A stretch of 64,000 nucleotides of DNA from Topomyia yanbarensis (Eukaryota; Arthropoda; Insecta; Diptera; Culicidae): NCBI RefSeq assembly GCF_030247195.1, contig NC_080672.1, forward strand, positions 86,201,113-86,265,112. Direction: 5' to 3'. Of the stretch, positions 23,515 to 35,500 are shown piece by piece (position 1 is the stretch's first letter; each line of letters opens with the position of its first letter). A program made the position numbers and the translations under genes. The notes beneath the pieces were generated by a model. That model saw nothing but the letters and a program-made list of their open reading frames with translations, did not search any database and had not been told where the DNA came from.

Positions 23515-26500
23515 ATGCAAGGGCACGAGAATAACGGCTTCGAGAATGACAGCCCTTCGATACCGGGTCAGATCCGGTGGAACACTGTCATTGGAATTGG
23601 TGAAACTGAACCTGCAAAACAGCGAAGGAATTCAAATAGTGCAGATTCAGTATGTTGACTTTTTAAGCATAAATTAACGATCATGTCTATTTACATGTGT
23701 TTAAAAAATACAGGTTGTTACCCAAACAATTACCAACAGTTCTACCTCCTCACTGGAAGACGCTCCTGGTCGAGATCAGTGGGGCAAAGGAATCGAGTTC
23801 CTAATGTCCTGCATAGCCATGTCCGTCGGGTTGGGCAACGTTTGGCGCTTTCCGTTCATTGCCCTGGAAAATGGAGGCGGTGCTTTCGTGATACCCTACA
23901 TTATAGTTCTTCTGCTTGTAGGAAAACCGGTCTACTACATGGAGATGATCATCGGTCAATTTTCCAGCCGAGGCAGCGTCAAAATCTACGACTGTGCACC
24001 GATCATGAGAGGTAATTTCCAACAAAGAGAATCCTAGCATACGATCGTGTAAATATTGTAAATTTTCCACATACTCCTTAAAAATTGTGCCCTCTTCTCG
24101 AAACCAAGGCGTCGGCTACGGACAGATCCTCTCGATAGCGATCGTTTCCACGTACTATTCATCGCTGATGGCTACTACGTTGAAGTATCTTTTCGATTCG
24201 TTTCAAAGCATTCTTCCGTGGTCCGTTTGCGATGAAAGTTGGACCGATTTTTGCATACCTTCGGGAAAGATAGCAAGCTCCAGCAATGACACGCTGAGGA
24301 TCGCTTCAAACTCCAGCGTTGTTCCAATGAGTTCCTCAGCCGAATTGTACTATAAGTAAGTCTAGTAGCTGTCACTTTGGCCCGGGATGTAACTGACTGT
24401 TCTAATGATTTTATAGTAGAGTGGTAATTATTGTAAATAATTGTAGATAGTAGTAATATTCCTCCTTCGAATAGGTGTCGGTTACGGGCAGCTCTTCTCG
24501 GTGATTGCACTAATCACGTACTACTCCTCGTTGATGTCACTAATCTTGAGCTACATGTTCGACTCTTTCCGGAGTCCGCTGCCATGGGCTGAGTGCCGAC
24601 CGGAGTGGGGTCCGAGTTGTATAGATGCTGTTGCCACAACGACAACAGATGGTAACGGTACCATGGTGGATATGACAAGAGTTAGTAGCTCGGAGTTTTA
24701 TTTTAAGTAAGTAGCTTTACGATAGTGAAAATCACTTTTAAATGTAGGTTATGGTGGTTTAATTGAAGACTAACACAAATCGTTCCAACATCATCAGTAG
24801 AACCGCACAAATATTCACACCGCACATCATGACATCCTCGCATTAATTTGCTGTAAGCTGAAGCCTGAGCTCAGTTTTCCACATTCATTTTTGTAGCGTC
24901 CTGAGAATCAGCTTAGAAATCATAAATCTTACTTAACTAAATGTACAGCCAATAATTTCCGATGCGTTTGACTTGGTAAACTAAAGCGCTAGAATGTATA
25001 AGCACCATAAAAAAATTATATGTGAAATATATCTTCTTGCTGAATTATTTGTCAAAAAAACTACTTAATTCACCTAACAGTGCAAAGGGGTCCAGAATGT
25101 GAATTTTAACTTTTTGCTAAAATTAAATAACTTAACCTTGCAGTATGTTTGGCAAAGTTGATGTACTTTGCAAGTCCCTTCTTTTTGTTTAAACATATGC
25201 TAGGGTGGTTCTAATTTTAGCAATATTTAAAATTGATCTTTTTAACGGTTTGAGATAGAGCTTTACTGAATTCGATGAAGTTATAGAGCAATAAATTTTA
25301 GACTAATTTGATGAAGATATGCAAGCTCTAGCTTTTATATTTTCCATTGCACGAGAAATCCAAATGTAAGCTTAAGGGTATTTCTTAAAAAAAAAACGGT
25401 TTTATTTCTATAACTTATTTTACACTAAAGTATTCTTTGGACAACTTGAAGATTATTTTGGGGCGCGTAATTTGCTTTAAAACACCAACTAATGAACTCT
25501 TTTCGTTTCAAAGTTATGAGAACATTTATATAAAAAATATACCTTTTTCAAATACCATTAGCTTCGATTAGGGTATTTAGCATTAAATACTATTATTGAC
25601 ATATGAAATAGCATGCTTTGTAGTACAGATCATCAAAAAATTGCAAATGCGATATTTTTTAATATGTTGTAATATTTGCTCAATAAACAGTTTACTTTTA
25701 GTAAAAAGTATATAGTTATACGAGAAGCTAGAGGTTCGATTATTAAGACAAATCGTTCTATTAAGACAAATTGTTCTCCTTCAAAATATCTAAAAGTATT
25801 TCTAAATTGATCTTACTGAAATATTAAAGCTGTAAAAGTTATACAAAAAAAACATTTTTTAAAAAACTGCGATTTTTTTGTAAATTTCTTATAAAATGAA
25901 AAGTACACGACATAGAGTTTCAGGGTCTTCGCCAAAGTTTCTTAAAATTTAATTTTCTTGAATTTTCTGGAAGACAGCAAAACTATCTCGAACCATTAAA
26001 AATTTAATTTCCTGATTTTAATAAATTTAGAACAAACCTAACCAATATTTAAAATAATAGAAAAGTATTATAAATATTTTATTATGAAAACGAAACTATA
26101 TTTATTATTTTGTCCACCGTGAAAGTCACTTAAACATATTACAAAGGGTCAATTCATGAAAAACCAATTTTTTAATATAACTTTTTCAGTTTTCATTTTT
26201 TCCAACCTATCCTTCTAATGTTTTTCCAAGCTTTTGAAGACGTACATTTTCTTCTAACACATCGAAACTCTAGCTTCTATCGTTCAAATGATATAAGCAC
26301 CTAATATATCAAATAGCACCTAATAACCCAATTTTATGAAATTTAAAAAATATCGTGTTCTCCATTTTTTGCTCAATTCTAACTCTAATCATGACTTTAT
26401 TTATAGTTGAAAAAGAATTGTCTTTTGTTCGCCCCAATGAGTGCTATTGTTATTCCAAAAACCCTATTTTTGGCGAAAAAGTGCTAACGAATATAATTAG

Positions 26501-29500
26501 ATATGTGGTGCCATGAAACAAATTATTCGCCTTTAAACAATCTTAAAGTTGTCTGAAGTCTACTTCTGTTTACCATCATGCCTACTAACAATACCGCAAA
26601 AGTTATTTGAATAAAACAGTTTTTCTAAAAAACACCTTCGATTTTAAATTTGTTATAAAATTAAAAGTATGACAGCTAGAGCTTACATGTCTTCAACAAA
26701 CTTTTCCAAAATTTGTCGTTCTACAACTTCACTTAAAGGTCGTTTGGCTCTAGCTGGAAGATTAAAAAGTTAATTTTTTGATCTCGGTAAAATTAGAACC
26801 ACTGTTGTTTTAACAAAAAGAAGGGGCTCACAAACTACGAAAACTTCTCCATGACTTAATGAGGCTAAGTTGTTTAGTTTAAGTAGAATTTCAAAATTTC
26901 TGCTGAATTTGCGTTCTGGAACACTGTGCAGTGAGATTAGACATTTCTTACACTTTGGTCTTTGGATCATTCATTAGTTTGCAGACTTCATGCGATGTAG
27001 GCACCCAACTAGAGATGGGATGAACACTGTTTTGAAATCTACACAAATCATACCTGCAATAAACTGAACAAATTATAGAAAATCAATAAAACAAATGAAA
27101 TTAAAAAAAATTAAAGCAAAAAATTGATAAAAAGTTATCAAATCCATAAAATGAGTAGAATGATTAATATGAATTCAATCAATAGTATAAATGAGAAAAA
27201 TTAGATCAGTTCATTGAGTGAAAAATTAGACAATACGGAAAATAGTTATAAAATTAATAAAATTAACAAATTGGATGAAAAGAATAAAAAGAATAACTGA
27301 ATAGAATCAATAAAATTACTTAATCGTAGAAATGGATACAATGTATGAGCTGGAAAAAAAATATAAAATTAATAACATTAAAACATTAATAAAATGAAGA
27401 AAGCTAATAAAATGAAAGAAATGGATTAAATGATTTGAACGTATTAAACAAATGGTTTGAATAAAATGTATAAAGCAAAAAATAAATGAAATGAATAAAA
27501 TAATTGACATAAAATTAATAATAGGGATAGAATTAATAAGATCAATCAAATAAACGAATTAAATAGAACTAACAGAAAAAAAATAACAGAATAAAATAGA
27601 TGCAGTGATTAAACTGAAAATTAGGCGATATTAAACAGCTATAAAATTAGTAGAATAAATGAATTGGTGTCGAATAAATAAGTTCAATGAAATGAATAAA
27701 ATATATAGCTGAAAAATATTCAGATTATTAAAACGAAAAAACTGAATAAAATGTATTACCTGGATAAATGAATGAAATGAAAAAAGTAGTTTAAAATAAA
27801 ATATGTTAAATGAATTTTATCCAAAGAATGAAACGAATAAAACAGATGAAATGAGTTCGAATAAACGAAAAGAATGAAATAAATGAAATGAATAAATTGA
27901 AATATCATATATTTAAAATAATTCATATATTCAAATTGAATGAAATAAACGAAACGAATAAAATTCATGAAATTAATAAACTGAAAAATGAGCTATATAA
28001 AAAAAATTTAGAAACAAAATGATATCAATTAAGTACATGAATAAAACGAATTATACCAATTTGAAACCCATTGTTTCAGAAAGTTCTGAAATGTTTGGAA
28101 AAATCTTATTATTATTTAGGGAGTGACTGATTAATATACAACGCGCTTTCTAGTGACTCAAGTATTTCCTATTTCCAAATTTTCTTGTTTTCTTGACGGT
28201 ATCGTTTAAGATTACCTGTTATTTTATTTTATTTATGGATCTTAATTAGTTATTAAAAAAATGAAACGTTAAATTTGTTTCGGAATTCAGGATGCTTTTT
28301 TAGTCACAGATTTCAGAAAAAATATTTATATTGCGCCTTATGGCCAACGCACTATAGAAATTTTTAATACAAAGGGTTACTAAAAATATTTTGTCTCCAA
28401 TTCTTGCGTAAAAAGTTTTTTTTTAATTGATAATAATGAACGATACCAATAAAGGAATTTGTAAACATAACAGGATTAACAAACACTTATGTTTAGTATT
28501 TTTATTGCAGAATTTTCAGAATATTTATGGGACATGCGTTTCGACTTCGCCTCATCAGAATCCGACACCAACTTAGTGACTGGAGTGCTAGCTTAGTCGG
28601 ATTGACGCTAGCTCCAAAAAACGGAGCCACAATTTGTGTTTTAGTGCAAACCCCTAAGGCAGAAGGAACTAGAAGAACAGGAGTTCAGAGGCTTAGCGAC
28701 CCCCCCCCTTTCCCCGGACCTACAGCGAGTTGTAGAGTCTTGCTAGAATATGGTGGGGTTTGGATAGGGCTCTGCTAAACCTTTAAAAAAGCCATTACTT
28801 CTAAAGCAGCTGTGCGAAACTGTACCGAACCTACTAAGATTGATCCTAAGATTGCAGTAATCTAAGATCTTAGCAATAAAAGCGCCCCAGCCCAACCGAA
28901 ATGCCAACCAGCACATCAGGATTGGCGCCAGTAACATCCTGATTATGGCATACCGGCTCTGGCAAACGTCAACGGACAGGCCACTGATCACGAATTGGAC
29001 GGCGACTTTGGGCTGACAGCTGTGCTGTTCTATGCCCTTAGTAACGAAAGACGACACCGACTTGAAATGGCGAGTGGGCTACCAGCATGGCTGCCTCCGT
29101 CCCGACATAACCCTGGCACCCTGCCTGTCGTTCAAAACTCGTCACCAATTAGTTGGTCGCACTAGATTCGGATGAACCATTCCAGATTTTACACCGATCC
29201 GGCTCTGAATACCACTCTCCATGAAGGATAGTGTCAACCCTTGCATAACCTCCCTGCTTCATAGATAATCATGGATCACAACGGGCGACTACGTGTAACG
29301 ATTGGAGATAGCGGCCCGGAGTTGGGGCCCAATAAAATGGAGAAAAACAAAGAAACTTACACATACGAAGCAGACGCGGCGAATCCGTTCGCCAGATGTG
29401 GTTCGGTGAGGTCACTAACACCAGCAGCAGCTGAAGTATTCAACAAGAACAAAGGGAACAAAGCAGCAACAGCAGCCAGAGCAGAGTGGGATGAGTTACA

Positions 29501-32500
29501 CCCCACAGAAGGCAGAAGTAGTGGCAGCGAAGTACTATATGGAGGAGCAGCACAAGTTAATTGACGTCAGAAACAATGTCCACGAAGATGGTTCTCAGAA
29601 TCTGAAACGCGTTAGTGTCTGCCGTACAGGAGTAGGATACGGCAACGCGGAGGGCTGATGTAGCTGAGTGTGGGCATTGTCGTTGGCTAAGGCTACTATC
29701 TTCCTAGCCTCCCCCTCCGGAACAGGGGAACGATAAGAAGATTGGAATGAAGAATACGCCAGTTTCCGTGACTCCAAAAAGGACAAGAACATCACCAGGA
29801 GACGGAAGACCAAAAGGGCCCAAGAGGCAGACGTTCGAGGACACTATTGTTGCCGAAGGAAAGGGCGTCACCCAACAGGGAGAAAGCTGTAGTACCGTTG
29901 TAGGTCGGAGGGGAAGCACAGGAAACAGCAAAAGCAGAAGAAAGAGCGAAAATTGGAGCAGAAGAGGAAAGGAATACCTCCGGCACGTCAGAAGGCGCCA
30001 AAGGAAGAACCCGTGCTCGTCAAAGCCAATGATGCGACGACGTATGCAGAAGGATCCCACGACTAGCAGCTCGTCCTTGCAGGAGACTATTACTAGGTCT
30101 ATCTATCAATAGGTGAAGAAAAAGATATTAAAGCCTTAAACCCGGAGATGGAGATTATGTGCAAGGATCTTGATGAAATCACGACGGAAGACGAGCTGAG
30201 AGGTGCACATGGCGATCCGGCTAAGAAGGGATACGGAGGAACTCAGACAGCGATGATTCATTTACTGGTAACCGCTACCAATAAGGCATTAGAGGTAGAC
30301 AAAATTACAGTTGGATAGTCGAGATGCCCCTCGAGAGCCGCTCCACGAGTTAATAAACAAGGGGAAAAATGCTGCAAGTGTTTGGACACTTGGCAGGGGC
30401 TTATAAAGACCCGGATAGATCCGGGATGTACTGGAAATACGGGGACACGAGCCATCTTGCGAGAGACTGCCTGTAGAGGCCTAAGTGCTTGCTTTTCACT
30501 CCAGCGGACGAAAACGATCATCAGACGGCTGGCTTTAAATGCCCTGCGACTGCAGGCCAACGGTTATGGAGAAAGGCCAGATAAATCTGAATCACTGTGA
30601 CATCGCACCGCAACTGTTGTGGCAGTGTACGACAGGAATAATGTGTGATGTCGCTTTTATTGCAGATCCGTACCAAGCCGTAACTAGGTGGCAGATGAAT
30701 CGGGAACGGCAGTGATACAAGTTATGAGCAGATTCTCCATTCAAGAAGTGGTAGAACGCTCATACGAGGGTCAGTGGAGCAGTGTAGCATAAAACATGTG
30801 GTTATCTAACCCAAAACAAAAGGCGAATCCCCAAAAATATAAACATGTTATTGTAAGAGGGGGAGATATATTGTGCAGACACAACGGTATTTGACGATCA
30901 TGTCCAAGTCCTCGTCTCGTGGGTCATCTTGGAACCAAGCAGGTCACTGTGACATCTCGTGGCTGGCAGTCCTTCCTCCCGAAACGGGCGTCTGTATAAC
31001 AAAGGCAGGCTGATGGAGATGTGGGACGGTCTTGACTGCGTCGATTCATTCACAACCGTCGAATGTGCGCTCGAATGATAGCACGAACTTGTTGCAACTT
31101 GCGAGGTCAATTTCCGTTTACAGTCGTGATTCGCTGGTTGGGCCACAGCCTTGTCCAACTAACGAATTTGATTCGCTAGTTGGACCGACTGACAAATGTC
31201 AAAAACTCTCCAAAAAAGCTGTTGTCAGTGTAAATGCATCTATTCACATCTCTAAATATTGTCAAATTGATTGTCAAAGTTAATTTGACACGAGATTTTG
31301 ACGTTCAGATGCTTTTTAGTTGGACAATGGTCCAACTAGCGGAGGTCCAACAAAAAAGCGGTCCAGTTAAAAAGTGTCCAACCAGCGAATCACGACTGTA
31401 ATGCTGCTCAACCTAACACGTTGTTCGGCTTCGTCTGAAAGTTCCGGAACTTCAGAATCCCTCCTTTTCGGGTCTCGGGAACACGAGCGCAATTTTGTTG
31501 ATATCGCTAGCGATAACTAAAATTGTCACCCGATCGCGGAACGCACGGTAAATTATCTCCGTGATTTTTCACCACATCGATGAACACAAGGACGATTGCG
31601 GTGGGACCGAAGCAAAAGGAGGACGGAAAAAACTAGCCATTTGATCCGACCGAAGCGAGAATGTGCACACGTGCGCGTTCGTTTCGACAAACCTGATTTT
31701 ACTTCAGTCCACCACGAAACTTGCTGCGCGACTCTTGCCTTCCTAGTGCGCCATTTGCTTGCACGAATGCGATAGTTCCTCCTCACGTGGGGAAAAGGGG
31801 TGCCACTTTTGCAATAGCGGTTGCACTACGGCCCGATCTCGACTGTTCCTTCACTCGTGGGTTTTTCTAGACTGTACAACGAGGAGAAACAGCACCGCTC
31901 TCCGTCAACTCTTTTTTCAGACTACCTATTTTTCTTTTTCTGTCACCCGTTCTCAGGATGGCCAGATAGGATTCCTTAATATCGGTAGGGTCACTAAAAG
32001 TTTGTCGGTAGTTATCGGTAGGCCGGGTTGTTGTCCCAAAAACGTAGTATTAACATAGAATTGTAAAATACTGAAAACACAGATCTCAGACCAAATCCAA
32101 CCCAAAAAATGAATGTTGAGTAGGATGTGTCCAAAATCAATAAAAATCGGTAGTTTTCGGTAGGAATAACAAAATATCGGTAGTTTTGCCTTGGTCGTCT
32201 GTGAATCGGTAGGGAAGACCAAAATCGGTAGGACTACCGATAAATACCCTGCCCGTTCTTCCTGGGATTTGTTTTCAAGCAAATTATGCCAAGCCCTTTT
32301 GCTTTCAAGTGCGCACCTCTTGCAGTACACACTAATCTCTTATTCCTCCCTTTTAACATTTAAATTACACATTTTACTGTAACAGCAGTTCATCGTAATG
32401 CTGGAGCAGTTAACCGAGCAGTTCATCGATCGGAAGCCGGTAGTCACTGGTGGTGACTTCAACGTCTGGGCTGTCGAATGGGGCAGTAGAGTTACCAACA

Positions 32501-35500
32501 CAAGAGGGTGCAGGAAGCTCGTGCGAAGTTAGACGTACGATTGTGCAATGAAGGTTCCGTTAGCTCATTCCGGAGAGACAGGAGCGAGTCTATCATCGGC
32601 ATCATGTTTTGTAGTCTTTCATTGACGGTGAAAGTATGCGAAACGTATACGCATAGCGACCACCAGACTATTCGCTACTGTATCGGTCAACGGAACTCTG
32701 CTGCAGCACGTAGAAGGTTGGGCAAACGAAAATGTAAAACGAAAGCTTTTAACAAAGACCTCTTTGTTGAGGCACTTCGGACGAACGGTGGGACCGAGAA
32801 CGTGGAAGCGGCTGACCTAACAAGAAGGTTTGTGTCGGTTTGTGACGCCAAAATGCCGCGAAACCTTGAACCAAGCAATATACAGCGTCCAGTTTACTCG
32901 TGGAACGAGACACTCAGTATGCTACGCGCTGCTTGTCTCAGAGCCAAAAGGCGGGGTCAGAGAGTAATATCGGCAATGTTTCGGGGAGCTAAGGCCGCTT
33001 TAAATCGTGAGATCAGACTTAGCAAGTCAGATTGCCACAATGGGCTGTGTCAAGAAGTAGGCGCCAATCCCTGGGGTGATGCGTACGGAGTCGTCATGGC
33101 GAAAATAAAGAGCTCGACGACGCCAGCCGGAATGTGCCCGGGTAAGCTGAAGATAATCGTCGAGGGTCTTTTCCCGAAGCACGATCCAACTATCTGGCCA
33201 GCGACACCGTACGGTGAAGAAGAAGGAACAAACACGGACGATCGGCAAGTGACTAACTAAAGTAAGCCCCCGGTCCGGAAGGAATACCAAACGTGATGCT
33301 GAAAGCTGCAATCCTAGCATATCCGGACATGTTCAGGATAGTGCTGCAGAAGTGTCTAAATGAAGACAACTTCCCCGATATGTGGAAGGTCCAGAAGCTG
33401 GTCAGGCTGCCGAAGCCAGGGAAGCCACCGAGCGATCCGTCCTCGTACAGACCCATATGCCTGCTGGATATTCTCGTAAAAACTCCTGGAAAGGATAATC
33501 TTTAACAGGTTCCCGAAATGACTGAAGGTGAGAGCGGACTGTCCAAGATGCAGTTCGATTTCCGCAAAGGAGCATCGATAGTGGATGAAATTCGAACAAT
33601 ACTCGAGAGTGATAAGAAGCCATCTAAACAAAGGTGAAGAGGAGAACGATACTGCGCTGTGGTCACGTTAGATGTGAAGAACGCATTTAACAGCGCCAAC
33701 TGAGAATCCATCGCTGCATCGCTGCATCGCTGCATAGGCTGAGAATTCCCGACTATCTATGCCATATCCTAAAATGCTACTTCCAGAGTAGCGTGCTGCT
33801 ATACGAGACGAGCAAAGAGCAGAAGTCAATGCGAGTCACAGCCGGCGTTCCTCAGGGCTCCATTCCAGATCCAACACTTTGGAACGGGATGTACGATGGG
33901 GTCTTAACACTACGGTTGCCCAGGAAAGTGAAAATCGTTTCGGTTTCGCGCACGACGTGTCACTAATGGTGATAAGTGAGACACTTGAAAAAGTGGAGGT
34001 GTCGTTGACGGAGACAATAGGCGCGATCCAGAGCTGGATGAACGAGGTAAAGCTGCAAATAGTTCACCACAAGTGTTATTGGTCAGCAACTGCAACGCAG
34101 TGTAGCGGATGCAGATCGACGCCGGAGCGTGCATTGAAACAATTGGGAGTGATAATCGACGACAGGTTGTGCTTCGACAATCACATCGACTACGTCTGCA
34201 AAAAGTCGGCGAAGGCAACGAACGCAATAGCGAGAATCATTTCAAACGTCGGCGGTCCGAGAAGCAGCATGATACGTTTGATATCTACTGTTTCATGATC
34301 GATACTCCGATATGTGGCTCCTGCCTGCGGTGCTTCGCTGAAAACCAAGCGCAGTGGTGTAGCCAGGGGGGGTTTTGGGGGTAAACCCCCTCCCCCCCCA
34401 AACCAAAATTAATCGGATTGAAAAAAAAATTGATGCTGACGAATTTAATTTAATATTCCACAAAATATTTTTGGAAAAATATTCTCTGATCACTACATTG
34501 AGAACTGTGTTTAAAGCGTCATGAGAACTTTTGGAAAATTGTGGGAAGGGGATCTTGTAACTTATCTCTTAGCCAAAATCCCATAGTTGTCAAATTACTT
34601 CAATGTAAAATAAAATAACTGTCTGAATTATTATGAGCTCATTTTTGGAAAGATGCTTCAAAATATGGATTAGAGACAATTTTTCGAATGGGAATCTAAA
34701 TTTGAATAGGTTGATTGCATATAAAACATAAGCTTGTTTACCGAAAACTTACATACATTTCAACATTTGCTGAAAATGTATTTTTTTAGATTGTGTAGAG
34801 TTTAGACAACAATTCAATATGGTTAACAACAAGAATAACATTTCAGAAACTAGTTGAAAGCTGATGTAATTTTGTCTCTAGCAGGTCAGGATCGGTTTTA
34901 TGAGCATTGGATTTTTGTTGTATTATCAACTATATGAATAGCCTCTTAGCAGGATGCAATGAATGGCGTACTAAAATTTTGTGTGCTACTTACTAGTACT
35001 GCAAGTTGTGAGGTTGACTAATGACGAAAAGTAAAATTAATGCTCGATAAATTTTTAACGGTCACGATCACATTCATTCGAAACTGCCAAATTTCGATGT
35101 TAAGTAACATTGAAGAATTTCAAAACGTAAAACTGTTCATCTGCTAATAGAATAATTTTGACGTTTAATCCTCCTAGAAGTAATTATAGACAAGAATTAC
35201 TCTTCAACCAAATTTGGGTCGAGACTTAATGTCTCCAGCAAAGTTTTCGAAAGTGCTATTTCAAACAACTTTGTCAAAGACATAAATATCCCACATATTC
35301 AGAGTATCGAAATATAGTAGTAGAAAACCTTTACAACAAGCTATTCTGAAATTACTGTATTTGATAAATCTCTTCTGCGGTAATTAAATAATAAATTCAC
35401 ATTGCGTTCAAGGTGCCTTTGAAGCTTACAAAAAAAATAAGGGAACTGGATTTAAAACAAATAATTCCCAGATATTAAAAGGGCTCAAAAACACAAAGAG

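Larger units (their letters stand above)
30793..32396. other. Composite insert splitting the R1 endonuclease
   Basis: The R1 frame resumes at about 32397 ([16 protein letters not shown]), and comparison with the 17.5 kb copy shows a short part of the endonuclease is missing between the two halves. The insert holds a pogo-like MITE (31121-31398), a GC-richer segment without recognisable coding (31400-31950), and a cluster of TCGGTAG words (31975-32245). I could not define outer termini or a target duplication. Confidence 0.5.

Noticed and set aside
27316..27968. Hydrophobic proteins on the minus strand
   Set aside because: Ile/Phe/Leu content is simply the complement of a purine-rich simple tract.
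29704..30060. Leucine/phenylalanine-rich open frame on the minus strand
   Set aside because: It is the shadow of the Lys/Arg/Ser-rich gag region of the R1 element.
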